Shown here: positions 1-7,340 of the stretch, piece by piece | Layout of the letters: every line of letters starts with the position of its first letter | How positions within the stretch are numbered: position 1 is the first letter of the stretch | Origin: Verrucomicrobiota bacterium | Lineage (GTDB): Bacteria; Verrucomicrobiota; Verrucomicrobiia; CAIQCK01 | Length of the DNA stretch: 64,000 nucleotides | Assembly: GCA_026397915.1 (NCBI GenBank) | Contig: JAPLTX010000029.1 | Location: forward strand, 1-64,000 | Direction: 5' to 3' | Position numbers and translations under genes: made by a program | Notes under the pieces: generated by a model | Databases searched by the model: none | What the model saw: the letters and a program-made list of their open reading frames with translations, nothing else | Told to the model about the DNA's origin: nothing

Positions 1-1
1 C

Positions 2-175
2 GCCGTCACCGCGGGCTTTGGCACCGCCATCCGGCTCGTGGAGGAGCAATTCGCCGTGGGCAAGGGATTCCAGACCTTCCTCGGCGAGATCGCCGCCGAA
101 GGCCAGGCGCCCCCGCCATCGCCCAAGCCCCCCGCCAAACCGGGGGATGCCGGCCAGAAAAGGGCGAACCCGTAG
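2..175 (+). CDS. 3' end of an unidentified protein (5' truncated by window edge)
   Basis: An open frame runs from the first bases of the window to a TAG at 173-175 and encodes the last 57 residues of a protein. The visible part has a mixed helix-like stretch (GTAIRLVEEQF) followed by a Pro/Ala/Lys-rich tail (PPPSPKPPAKPGD). I recognise no domain. The stop codon lies inside the GTAG start of a REP-like palindrome, so the last codons may have been shaped by that insertion. Coding status is supported by the C/G-rich third positions and by lying flush against a repeat boundary, but the function cannot be named. Confidence 0.45.
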   Translation, partial: AVTAGFGTAIRLVEEQFAVGKGFQTFLGEIAAEGQAPPPSPKPPAKPGDAGQKRANP

Positions 176-234
176 CGCCGGCATCCGTGCCGGCACAGCT
201 TCGGTCGCAAAGTAGGACAGGCGTTTTGCCTGTC
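172..234 (+). repeat. Two adjacent single REP-like elements of different families
   Basis: At 172-194 a GTAG is followed by the palindromic arms GCCGGCA-TCCG-TGCCGGC. At 212-234 a second GTAG is followed by GACAGGC-GTTTT-GCCTGTC. The first matches the family found inside ybeY (53050-53113); the second matches the element at 39187-39205. A GTAG tetranucleotide 5' of an imperfect hairpin is the known signature of REP elements recognised by RAYT transposases. Confidence 0.65.
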
Positions 235-293
235 GATCCTTGTGCACAACAATTGGACAGGCCGGACGCTCGTTCCCCGTATTTCCTCCCCGG

Positions 294-342
294 TTTTCCG
301 TCTTCCGTCTTCCGTCTCCCGTCTTCTGTCCTCCGTCCTTCC
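294..342 (+). repeat. Degenerate heptanucleotide tandem repeat (TCTTCCG type)
   Basis: Seven consecutive 7-bp units occur here with consensus TCTTCCG (for example TCTTCCG, TCTTCCG, TCTCCCG, TCTTCTG, TCCTCCG). The period is 7, so it is not a codon-based repeat. Similar period-7 arrays with other words occur at 18458, 49221, 50847 and 52725. They resemble the short tandemly repeated repetitive (STRR) sequences described in cyanobacteria. Confidence 0.7.
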
Positions 343-397
343 TCCCTCACGCCACGCTTGTCGGATGCGCCCCGGCTGGCTACACTCTTCCTCCGAT

Positions 398-584
398 ATG
401 AACGCGGCCGAGTTTGCGGGAAAATGGAGCAAGATCGGCTTGGCGCGGCTGGCGAACGCCCACGCCAAACTCGACGCCACCGTCTTCGCCGCCTACGACT
501 GGCCTGCCGATCTCACCGACGATGCAGCTTTTGGAAAAGCTGCTGGCGCTGAATTTGCAGGGGGCAGGAGCGGGACAACATTGA
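398..584 (+). pseudogene. Remnant of a class I SAM-dependent DNA methyltransferase (N- and C-terminal ends fused)
   Basis: The ATG at 398 opens MNAAEFAGKWSK, which resembles the extreme N-terminus of large MmeI-like/type IIL class DNA methyltransferases. It runs straight into ANAHAKLDATVFAAYDWPAD, which resembles their extreme C-terminus (family pattern LDxAVxAAYGWPxDL). The following tail, QLLEKLLALNLQ, is typical of the same family but sits in the next frame (from 522, stop at 582-584), so there is also a frameshift. Such enzymes are normally around 900-1000 residues, so nearly everything in the middle is gone. This rests on memory of family sequences; an alignment would settle it. Confidence 0.5.
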
Positions 585-589
585 AACCC

Positions 590-1471
590 ATGGAAGCCTC
601 CAGACAAAAACCGTTTCCTGCTTTCAGGTCTCGTCGGGCTGTTATTCATTGGCTTGTGGCAGTTCTCACAGCAGCCATTGCCTGCCCGGTGAGTGGAGCC
701 GAAAAATCCCGCCAGACTTCCGCGTCGCGACCATGGAATACGGCCAAGGGTCCGGCAAGTCCCGATGTTAAGCACCACTCGTTTGCCAGCAAGGTGGTCA
801 ATGCCGAGGTGGGATACAATGTCTGGCTGCCGCCGGGCTATGACGATGGCACAGCGCGTTATCCGGTGCTCTATTTTCTTCCTGGCAATGGTGGGAACGA
901 ATACGACGGGACCAGCGCCGTGTTACAACGTGTGCGCGCCGCGGTGAAGAAGAAAACCCTGCCACCGGTGATATGTGTTTTCTGCAATCCGGGCAATGGC
1001 ACGTTTCGGGACAACCGGGTGCCGGGTGTTTTGGGCGAGACGATGTTCATGACGGAGTTTGTTCCCACGATAGACCGCGAATTTCGCACGGTGGCATCCC
1101 GCAAGGGCCGGGTAGTGACCGGCTTTTCGATGGGAGGCAGTGGAGCGCTGCGGTTTGTCCTGGGCCATCCCCGGATGTTTGCGGCAGGGGTCAGTTGGGG
1201 TTGCCCACGGCTGAAGGAAGAAGAAGCGGCCATGAGCCGATTGGGCCAGGCCAAGGAAGCCGGGACCGCAGTGATGATTGTATTCGGCACGAAGGAATCA
1301 GAAAAGAGCCTGGGGGTGGCTGAAAACTTTGTCAAAACCCTCTCCAGTCATGGTGTGCCGTCCTTGTTGAAAAGACCGGAGGTGCCGCACAGTCTGGAAC
1401 TCTATTTGAATGCCTCTTGGGATGACGTGGCTGCGTTTCTCAACACGCGTCTCAAACCCAGTTCGCAATAG
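590..1471 (+). CDS. Exported esterase of the feruloyl esterase/esterase D-like alpha/beta-hydrolase family
   Basis: A 293-residue protein starts at ATG 590. The open frame extends upstream through the methyltransferase remnant, but the residues from 590 form a clean Sec signal peptide (RR, then VIHWLVAVLTAAIACPVSGA). The mature part has the esterase pattern YNVWLPPGYDDGTARYPVLYFLPGNGG near residues 80-115 and the nucleophile elbow GFSMGGSGAL with catalytic Ser near residue 180. The terminal histidine is probably the one in RPEVPHSLELY. It probably hydrolyses carbohydrate esters or another ester outside the cytoplasm; the substrate is not visible. It stands alone between two fragments of a DNA methyltransferase, which suggests an accessory insertion. 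Confidence 0.8.
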   Translation: MEASRQKPFPAFRSRRAVIHWLVAVLTAAIACPVSGAEKSRQTSASRPWNTAKGPASPDVKHHSFASKVVNAEVGYNVWLPPGYDDGTARYPVLYFLPGNGGNEYDGTSAVLQRVRAAVKKKTLPPVICVFCNPGNGTFRDNRVPGVLGETMFMTEFVPTIDREFRTVASRKGRVVTGFSMGGSGALRFVLGHPRMFAAGVSWGCPRLKEEEAAMSRLGQAKEAGTAVMIVFGTKESEKSLGVAENFVKTLSSHGVPSLLKRPEVPHSLELYLNASWDDVAAFLNTRLKPSSQ

Positions 1472-1511
1472 TTCGGAAACACAGTAGGGAAGTTTTGAAA
1501 GGAACAAACCA

Positions 1512-1838
1512 ATGAACATGAAGAGATTCGTAACGTTGACGGTGTTGGGCATGATGATGCTGGGTCTTTCGACGGCGGTCGTGTGCGCGGGCGAAGGCAA
1601 GGGCAGCCCCCAAACCAAAACCGGGGTTGTGAAAAAGGTGGATGTGGACGGCAGGCAGATCGTGGTCACGGTGACGCGCGATATGACGTTCGCCGTCACG
1701 GACGCCACCAAGATCGTGCAGAGCGGCGCGGCCAAGAAGCTGTCGGACATCAAGGTTGATGGCAAGGTGAGCGTGGATTATGTGAAGGACGGCGACACCC
1801 GCACTGCAACGAAGATCGTGATCCTTAAGGACAAGTAG
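1512..1838 (+). CDS. Small exported beta-rich protein of unknown function
   Basis: A 108-residue protein has a strong signal peptide (KRFVTLTVLGMMMLGLSTAVVCAG) and a mature part of about 80 residues. It contains alternating beta-type segments (TGVVKKVDVDGRQIVVTV, FAVTDATKIV, GKVSVDYV, TATKIVILK). The pattern resembles small periplasmic DUF5666-like/OB-type proteins, but the match is only by eye. An AAAGGA stands about 8 bases before the ATG. It follows the esterase by 40 bases and may be co-transcribed. Function is unknown. Confidence 0.75.
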   Translation: MNMKRFVTLTVLGMMMLGLSTAVVCAGEGKGSPQTKTGVVKKVDVDGRQIVVTVTRDMTFAVTDATKIVQSGAAKKLSDIKVDGKVSVDYVKDGDTRTATKIVILKDK

Positions 1839-1928
1839 CAGGATAAGGACCGGCTCGCCGATCTCACCGGCAAGCAGCTTCTGGGAAAGCTGCCGAAGCT
1901 GAATCTGGAGAGGGCAGGGGCTAAGATC
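1839..1928 (+). pseudogene. Second C-terminal remnant of a DNA methyltransferase
   Basis: Reading on from the preceding stop codon, the frame gives LADLTGKQLLGKLPKLNLERAGA. It resembles the terminal segment of MmeI-like DNA methyltransferases (family pattern DLTDEQLLEKLLALNLERA) and the remnant that ends at 584. No start or catalytic motif is present. Together with 398-584 it brackets the esterase and the small exported protein, so a duplication or repeated recombination into the same gene is possible. Confidence 0.45.
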
Positions 1929-1955
1929 AGTTCGAAAGATAGTGTAAGAAGCACT

Positions 1956-3022
1956 ATGAAGACCAGTAAGCAGCCGCGAGGGCAAAGAAACAAACATCCG
2001 AAGTTGGCGGACGAGTTGGATAGGAGGCTGGCAGCCTTCGAGCGGTGGAAAAAGAGAATTGACCAGCTCGCAAAAGAAGCGCCGGAGCAAGCATTGCGGG
2101 AGATCAAGCACGGCGCATTTCAGAGGGGCAGGCATATCTGCGCGAAAGTGATTGAGCATCAGGGTTACGAGAACGAGCCTGGCCGAGGCGCTGTAATATA
2201 CCTTGTTTCACACTTGGGGTATTTGTTGGAAGAAGTCGAAGAGGTGGCGCGTGCAGGAAGTCCCAACGCTCTCGCATTTCTGTGGCATCACGCGACCCGG
2301 CTTTGCTGGCTGCTTGACGATGTTGCCCGTTCCGAACCGGAAAGGTTGAAAAACTCGCACAAGAGGCTCTCTGCATGCCCTCATTGCGGGCGGTTCCGCG
2401 CAACTTCATGACGGATTGGGGGAAGATCGCGGAAAAACTGCAATTGTCGCGTTCCAGCATCGTGAATATGTGCAAACAAGCTCAGCATGAGTTACATAGC
2501 GCCACCACGTTGTTTGTAGCGCATTGGCTTGAAAGGATCCATGACACGCGCGCCAGCATCGAAAGCATGACGAAATCCTGGCAAGAGCTTCAACACAATC
2601 CTGATCCCGAAGACCCGTGGTATGGCGAGCGGGAGTTGAAATTGGACGAGTTTCTGTTGCGAAGCGGTTTCATCAAGGAATGGGAACTCGGATGCCGTGG
2701 TTTGCCGTCTCTCTACAACAGGGAAACGTGGTTGGAATGGTTTGAAAGAGGTTTCAAACCCTACGTAGATAACGGGCCGGCCCTTTCGCATATTCAAGGC
2801 ACGCGGCTTCATGGGGAAATCCTTAAAGCGGTTGGTGAACGAACTGGAGACGGCACGTATGCGGCGAAGGATTACGTAGTTCGCGATGAATTGAAGCGGC
2901 GCTGCAAACCGAAGTTCAAGAGCTTGGCGCCCTCTGTCGAATACTCGCAAGAAACAAGCCAGCTTGCCTGTCGTGCCCGCTACCGTTTGACAGACACCCC
3001 CTACGACAGAATCCCCCGTTAA
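1956..3022 (+). pseudogene. Frameshifted hypothetical protein (two overlapping frames)
   Basis: The first frame (1956-2411) encodes a helical basic N-terminal part. The second (open before 2375, to 3022) continues it in the -1 frame with KLAQEALCMPSLRAVPRNF, then a region ending in KRRCKPKFKSLAPS. Adding one A to the AAAAA run near 2350 joins the two frames into a continuous protein of about 355 residues. I have a general recollection of long hypothetical proteins in Verrucomicrobiota with a similar KLAxEALCMPSLR segment, but no function. The sequence before the junction is not a classical X-XXY-YYZ slippery site, so a mutation or a sequencing indel is more likely than programmed frameshifting. 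Confidence 0.55.
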
Positions 3023-3090
3023 ACGGCCGCGCTGAAATCAGGGTGTGTGCCTCTTACGCCATCGGTGTGTGTGTGTTTCAATGATGGCGT

Positions 3091-3306
3091 ATGAGTGCAT
3101 TTCATTCAGCATTTGGCGGCATGGTGGAAGTTGATTCGTCCTTCATCATTGCGGTGGGTTACGACGGTCGCAATCTTTACGTCGAAATCTCCGGCCAAGG
3201 AACCTACACGCATCCGAACGTCCCGTATGATCACTACGTGGGGTTGCTTAACGCCAATTCACCCGGCGGCTATTACAACCGCTATATCCGGGGGAAATAC
3301 AAATGA
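3091..3306 (+). CDS. KTSC-domain protein
   Basis: A small protein (71 residues from 3091, or 61 from the ATG at 3121) matches the KTSC domain over nearly its whole length: VDSSFIIAVGYDGRNLYVEI, then YDHYVGLLNANSPGGYYNRYIRGKY. The domain is found fused to lysyl-tRNA synthetases and other proteins and is thought to bind nucleic acid or a ligand, but its role is not established. Neither start has a clear Shine-Dalgarno sequence; 3121 is the better fit to the domain boundary. Its TGA lies in the ATGA motif at 3303, just before the next gene. Confidence 0.75.
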   Translation: MSAFHSAFGGMVEVDSSFIIAVGYDGRNLYVEISGQGTYTHPNVPYDHYVGLLNANSPGGYYNRYIRGKYK

Positions 3307-3326
3307 GGAAAGGAGACAAGAAGACC

Positions 3327-4211
3327 ATGTCGTTGAAACAGATCGAGGCAAACCGGAACAACTCACTCAAGTCCACTGGCCCCAGGACAGAAGAAGGCAA
3401 AGCGGCAGCCAGGAAGAACGCGATGAAACACGGCATCCTGTGCAAGGAGGTGATTGTGCAGGGCCTTTGCATCAAGGAATCCAACCGCCAGTTACAGGCA
3501 ATGCGCAGGCAGTTTTGGCAGCACCATGCGCCTGTGGGGGCGCACGAGGAAATGTTGGTGGACCAGATTGTAACGTGTTACTGGCGAAAACGACGTGTGT
3601 TGAAAGCCGAAAGCGGGGAAATTGCCCTCAGCGTGGGTGAAGGAGTTTGGGAGCGGCTCAAGGACAAGGCCGGGCAACGCATGCGATTTGAGCAAGCTCG
3701 GTGTGTTCACGGCGAGTCCAAGTTGAAGCTGAGCACAGCCGGCGTTGATTACATGATGGAGGTTTTGGAAACGGCCCGCGGTCTCGTAGAAGAAAATGGA
3801 GAATTGACCCAAGAGCAGTTTGAAGACGTGGTCAAAGTGTTTGGCTATGAACCTAATGGTGTTTCCTTCGCGTTGGCTGTCTTGGACGACTGGCGCAAAA
3901 CCAATCCCGAAGGGTTGGAGCCGGCAATGGTGAAGGAAAAATATCAGCAGGTGGTTTGTTGTTATATTGATGACCAGTTGAAGAAGTTCCGGAGAAATCG
4001 GTTGATCCTCGAAATGCGTGAGAAGATGGAGGATGAGTCACGGCGAGCGGCGTCGGTGCTTCCGTCGGTGGAAACCTTGGACAAGATTCTGCGTTATGAG
4101 ACGACGTTGGAACGGCAGTTGTATCGCGCGATGCACGAACTGGAGCGGTTGCAGCGGATGCGGAAGGGCGAAAACGTCCCGCCGCCGTTGACGATGGAGG
4201 TGTCGCACTGA
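3327..4211 (+). CDS. Conserved ANRxNA...STGPRTxEGK hypothetical protein
   Basis: A 294-residue soluble, charged protein. The N-terminal motif ANRNNSLKSTGPRTEEGKAA followed by KNAMKHG is one I know from many uncharacterised proteins in Verrucomicrobiota, Planctomycetes and Acidobacteria. The rest is helical, with EEMLVDQIVTCYWRKRRV and a C-terminal ERQLYRAMHELERLQRMRKG. I chose the ATG at 3327 because AAGGAG lies about 11 bases upstream; an ATG at 3303 overlaps the KTSC stop. No catalytic motif is visible and the function is unknown. The gene ends 38 bases before a perfect REPIN. Confidence 0.7.
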   Translation: MSLKQIEANRNNSLKSTGPRTEEGKAAARKNAMKHGILCKEVIVQGLCIKESNRQLQAMRRQFWQHHAPVGAHEEMLVDQIVTCYWRKRRVLKAESGEIALSVGEGVWERLKDKAGQRMRFEQARCVHGESKLKLSTAGVDYMMEVLETARGLVEENGELTQEQFEDVVKVFGYEPNGVSFALAVLDDWRKTNPEGLEPAMVKEKYQQVVCCYIDDQLKKFRRNRLILEMREKMEDESRRAASVLPSVETLDKILRYETTLERQLYRAMHELERLQRMRKGENVPPPLTMEVSH

Positions 4212-4248
4212 TGCTAAGCGTGTGTTTTCGGAATACTCACGATCAGCA

Positions 4249-4363
4249 TTGTAGAGGCGGCCGTCCCGGCCGACGGCGTTGTTGCCTGCAAAATCCGGTT
4301 GCGGCCGGGACGGCCGCCTCTACAACACCCCGGCTTTGCGGCCGGGACGGTCGTCACTACAAC
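4249..4363 (+). repeat. REPIN: perfect 23-bp inverted repeat plus a third degenerate copy
   Basis: The left arm 4249-4271 (begins TTGTAGAGGCGGCCG) and the right arm 4303-4325 are perfect reverse complements over 23 bp. A third, mutated copy in the right-arm orientation follows at 4340-4363. The GTAG near each outer end and the GC-rich internal palindrome fit a REP doublet. The same family occurs at 17185-17280 and 19037-19131. The rest of 4364-4564 holds nothing I can recognise. Confidence 0.8.
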
Positions 4364-4564
4364 GCATCGCATGCTGGCTTTGTTTTGGACAACACGCCCC
4401 TGAGTTCCGTCTCCAACCCATGTTTTGCGAAACGAAGCCAAATAAAAAACCGCTTAACACCGCTGGGAACCGTGAGTTGGCCTGTCTGGCGCGGTTTTCA
4501 AAAGTGGGTGGAAGTCATCACGAAACGGGAATCCAGCGCCCAATCGAGGTGGTGGCATTCCTGT

Positions 4565-5458
4565 TTACGCGGGTTTGATCGTTGGGACGAAGAGATGCTG
4601 AATCATCGGATTACTGGGGATGAAGAAACCCGATTGCATGGACATCCGGTAATCGCGCGGCGAGTAGCCGTGGACTTTTCGGAACTTGTTGGAGAAGTGA
4701 TACGGCGAAACGAATCCGGTCGCGTCGGCAATCCGCCGGATGGGCAGGTTCGTGCGCACCAACAACGACGCGGCTCGCTCCAGTCGCGCCAGGCCTGCGC
4801 ATTGCAGCGGGCCCATGTTGAGATGCCGGCGGAACAAGCGGCAAAGATGCTCCGGCGTGACGTGAGCGGCGCGGGCGAGATGACGGAGCGTGAGCGGCGC
4901 AGGCGGATCCTGGGCCAGGGCGTGGCGGATGGCGGTCAGCGTCTTCTGCACGGCGGGCGGCAGGTCTTCCTGTGGCTCGGAGACGATGGCGGTGCGTCCA
5001 GAGAGGAAACTTTGCAGCATCAGTGTCACGGCCGATTCCACCAACTGCGGCGCGTTCGAGGGCGTGCTTTGCGCCAGCCCGATGACGTAACGAAACAACG
5101 GCCGCACGATGTCCTCGCTTGCGATCTGGCGCACAACGGGCCACTGGTTCAGCGGCGGCCAGTCGGGCGAGGAGTAGTCGAAGCTGAAATGGAGGAAGGC
5201 GTGGATGGTTCGCGTGCGGGTGTCCCAGTCGAACCGTTGTGTCATGCCGGGGCGGCCCAGCAACACGGCGCCCGGCGGGGCTTCAAACCGATGCTGGTCC
5301 AGTTCCACCTTCGCGGAACCCTTAATGATCCAAATGAACTCGAAGTCGTAAAGCAGCCTTGGTCCGAAGGTTGCCCCCGGCGGGTAGCCGGCGATGCCCG
5401 ACTGGCCGAGCAGAAGGTTGTCCATCAGCGCACTGTTCATAAGGTTAATAACAGGCAT
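4565..5458 (-). CDS. AraC-family transcriptional regulator
   Basis: A 297-residue protein in the usual AraC layout. The N-terminal cupin-like sensor covers residues 1-~130 (FEFIWIIKGSAKVELDQHRFEAPPG type). The C-terminal double helix-turn-helix covers about 195-280, with LTLRHLARAAHVTPEHLCRLF as the first HTH and IRRIADATGFVSPYHFSNKF as the second, ending in the family pattern HGYSPRDYR. I used the ATG at 5458; an in-frame ATG at 5479 is possible. It is divergent from the one-carbon cluster with a 284-bp shared region, so it is a plausible regulator of that cluster, although many AraC proteins of this type control sugar genes. Confidence 0.9.
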   Translation of the reverse strand: MPVINLMNSALMDNLLLGQSGIAGYPPGATFGPRLLYDFEFIWIIKGSAKVELDQHRFEAPPGAVLLGRPGMTQRFDWDTRTRTIHAFLHFSFDYSSPDWPPLNQWPVVRQIASEDIVRPLFRYVIGLAQSTPSNAPQLVESAVTLMLQSFLSGRTAIVSEPQEDLPPAVQKTLTAIRHALAQDPPAPLTLRHLARAAHVTPEHLCRLFRRHLNMGPLQCAGLARLERAASLLVRTNLPIRRIADATGFVSPYHFSNKFRKVHGYSPRDYRMSMQSGFFIPSNPMIQHLFVPTIKPA

Positions 5459-5521
5459 GTTTCCGCAAGTCTTGGGCATTGTCAAGTGGCGCTGGAAACA
5501 ACTATCCTCACCGTAAATACA

Positions 5522-5555
5522 GCGCGGTTTCGGATGACAGCGGAAAAAACCGCGC
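5522..5555. promoter_or_regulatory. 9-bp inverted repeat in the AraC/MTHFR divergent region
   Basis: GCGCGGTTT (5522-5530) and AAACCGCGC (5547-5555) are perfect inverted copies separated by 16 bases, about 65 bp upstream of the araC-type start. It could be a regulator-binding site or a leader hairpin of the regulator mRNA. No T-run follows it, so a terminator is unlikely. Confidence 0.35.
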
Positions 5556-5689
5556 ATTGCAGCATGTTAATCGCAGAAAACTACAAACGAACCATGAGTG
5601 AGCAGCGAAAACTGACTGAAGCGTTGGTGAGGCAGAGAAATCGTTTCAGCTTTGAGTCAGCCCGGCAATACGACGTGCTTGCTTCGCGG

Positions 5690-5719
5690 TTGATGTCGAA
5701 TTTCTCCTCACCATACAAT
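5690..5719 (+). promoter_or_regulatory. Candidate sigma-70 promoter for the one-carbon cluster
   Basis: TTGATG (5690-5695) and TACAAT (5714-5719) are separated by 18 bases and end 23 bases before the ATG at 5743. Initiation here would leave a very short leader. Only one mismatch per hexamer from consensus makes it plausible. Confidence 0.45.
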
Positions 5720-5742
5720 CTGACCGTGATAGACTGGCTACG

Positions 5743-7326
5743 ATGACGGACGCGCATGACAATCTGACGTTTCGCGAGATGCTTGCCAGCGGCCGGTTTC
5801 ATTACGGCGCCGAGGTTGTGAGCACGCGGGGCATATCGGCGCCGGGAGAGCGTTCCAAACTCGTGGAGTTGGGCGAGGCTCTCGCGGCCGACCGGCGGAT
5901 TGGGTGGGTTTCCATCACGGACAATCCCGGCGGCAATCCGATGCTGCCGGCAGATTGGATCGCGCAGAAGCTCGCAGCGCACCGCGGGCGGGTCGTGATT
6001 CATCTCGCTTGCAAAGATCTCAACCGTAACGGTCTGGAGTCTGCCGCTTGGCGATACGCGCAGGAGGGGTTCGACAACATCCTGGCGATGACCGGCGATT
6101 ATCCCGTCACCAGCTATGGCGGGTTGGCGCGACCGGTCTTCGATCTCGATTCGGTCAGCCTGATTGCCTTGCTCAAGGCGATGAACGACGGGTTGGAAGT
6201 GCCGAAGCCCAATGGCAAGTTGGAGCGGCTGCCGAAGACGAATTTCTACATCGGCTGTGCCGTGTCACCGTTCAAGCGGTATGAGCGCGAGCTGATGCCG
6301 CAGTATTTCAAGCTGGCGCGCAAGGTCCACTGCGGCGCGCAGTGGGTGATCTCCCAGCTTGGCTACGACATGCGGAAGTTTTACGAGCTGAAGCTTTTCA
6401 TGGAGTGGGCGCGGGTCCAGGCGCCGCTCATCGGCAACGTGTATGTGTTGAACAAGACCGTTGCGGGTCTGTTCCATAAGAACAAGATTCCCGGTTGCGT
6501 CGTCAGTGACAAGCTTCACGAACTCGTTGAGAAGTATGCCGCCGGTCCCGACAAGGGCCGCGCGTTCTTCCTGGAACTCGCAGCGAAGCAACTGGCGGTG
6601 TTCAAGGGAATGGGCTTCGCTGGCGGCTATCTTGGCGGCATCCACAAGGCGGAAGTTTTTGGCCAGGTCATCGAGATGGCGGAGAAATTCGGCGCGAACG
6701 ATTGGAAGACGTTCGCCAAGGAAATCCAGTTCCCGAAGCCGGACGAGTTTTATCTTTTCGAGCAGAACCCCGAAACCGGTCTCGGCGACATCACGCAACT
6801 CAACCGGACGTATCGTGAGTCGCTCCTGCATCCGCCGAAATCGCCCCACGCGAACCTCGCCTACCGGCTCACGCGGCAGGTCCACGCGATTGCGTTTACG
6901 CCGGGCAAAGGCATGTTTCCCTCTTTGCAGAAGTTTTACGCGCGCCTCGAAAAGAACGGCGACAACCTGGCGTCGCGGGCGTTGCATGCCATCGAGCGTG
7001 TCTCCAAGGAGATGTCCTTCGGTTGCAAGGATTGCGGCGATTGTTCGCTGCCAGATACGGCCTATTTGTGCCCGCGGGCGTCGTGTTCCAAGACCGGCCG
7101 CAACGGCCCGTGCGGCGGCTCGGCGGATGGCCGTTGCGAACTGGACGACAAGGAATGCCTCTGGGCGCGCGCTTACGAGCGGCTGAAGTGCTACGGTGAA
7201 GCCGGGCACATGCTCGACGGTCCGGCGGTGTTTTACAACGCCAAGCTGGAAGGCACGTCGTCGTGGGCCAACACGTTCCTCGGCCGTGATCATCATCGTG
7301 CCGCGCCTGTCAAAACAGAGAAATAG
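5743..7326 (+). CDS. Methylenetetrahydrofolate reductase with C-terminal zinc-type cysteine domain
   Basis: A 527-residue protein. The N-terminal ~310 residues are the MTHFR TIM barrel, which reduces methylene-THF to methyl-THF (GAEVVSTRG, GWVSITDNPGGNP, LACKDLNRNGLES, NILAMTGDYPV). The C-terminal domain from about residue 420 carries the cysteine-rich motif CKDCGDCSLPDTAYLCP followed by CSKTGRNGPCGGSADGRCE. This corresponds to the MTHFR_C/MetV-like zinc-binding domain that in acetogens is often a separate subunit. Here the MetF- and MetV-like parts are one chain. It heads a co-directional cluster of folate genes, which supports a role in making or oxidising methyl-THF rather than ordinary methionine synthesis alone. 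No FolD lies nearby. Confidence 0.85.
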   Translation: MTDAHDNLTFREMLASGRFHYGAEVVSTRGISAPGERSKLVELGEALAADRRIGWVSITDNPGGNPMLPADWIAQKLAAHRGRVVIHLACKDLNRNGLESAAWRYAQEGFDNILAMTGDYPVTSYGGLARPVFDLDSVSLIALLKAMNDGLEVPKPNGKLERLPKTNFYIGCAVSPFKRYERELMPQYFKLARKVHCGAQWVISQLGYDMRKFYELKLFMEWARVQAPLIGNVYVLNKTVAGLFHKNKIPGCVVSDKLHELVEKYAAGPDKGRAFFLELAAKQLAVFKGMGFAGGYLGGIHKAEVFGQVIEMAEKFGANDWKTFAKEIQFPKPDEFYLFEQNPETGLGDITQLNRTYRESLLHPPKSPHANLAYRLTRQVHAIAFTPGKGMFPSLQKFYARLEKNGDNLASRALHAIERVSKEMSFGCKDCGDCSLPDTAYLCPRASCSKTGRNGPCGGSADGRCELDDKECLWARAYERLKCYGEAGHMLDGPAVFYNAKLEGTSSWANTFLGRDHHRAAPVKTEK

Positions 7327-7340
7327 AAGGAGTAAGACAA

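Noticed and set aside
2340-2360. Programmed -1 ribosomal frameshift site
   Set aside because: The heptamer before the shift is G-AAA-AAC, not the X-XXY-YYZ form, and no downstream stem was evident; a single-base indel explains the data more simply.
1298-2475. Minus-strand frames across 1298-1765, 1452-2159 and 2104-2475
   Set aside because: They overlap supported + strand genes, cross the remnants, and show no domain or start signal.
4211-5746. 511-residue frame on the + strand opposite the AraC gene
   Set aside because: It runs through the REPIN and the antisense of a clear AraC regulator; no conserved sequence.
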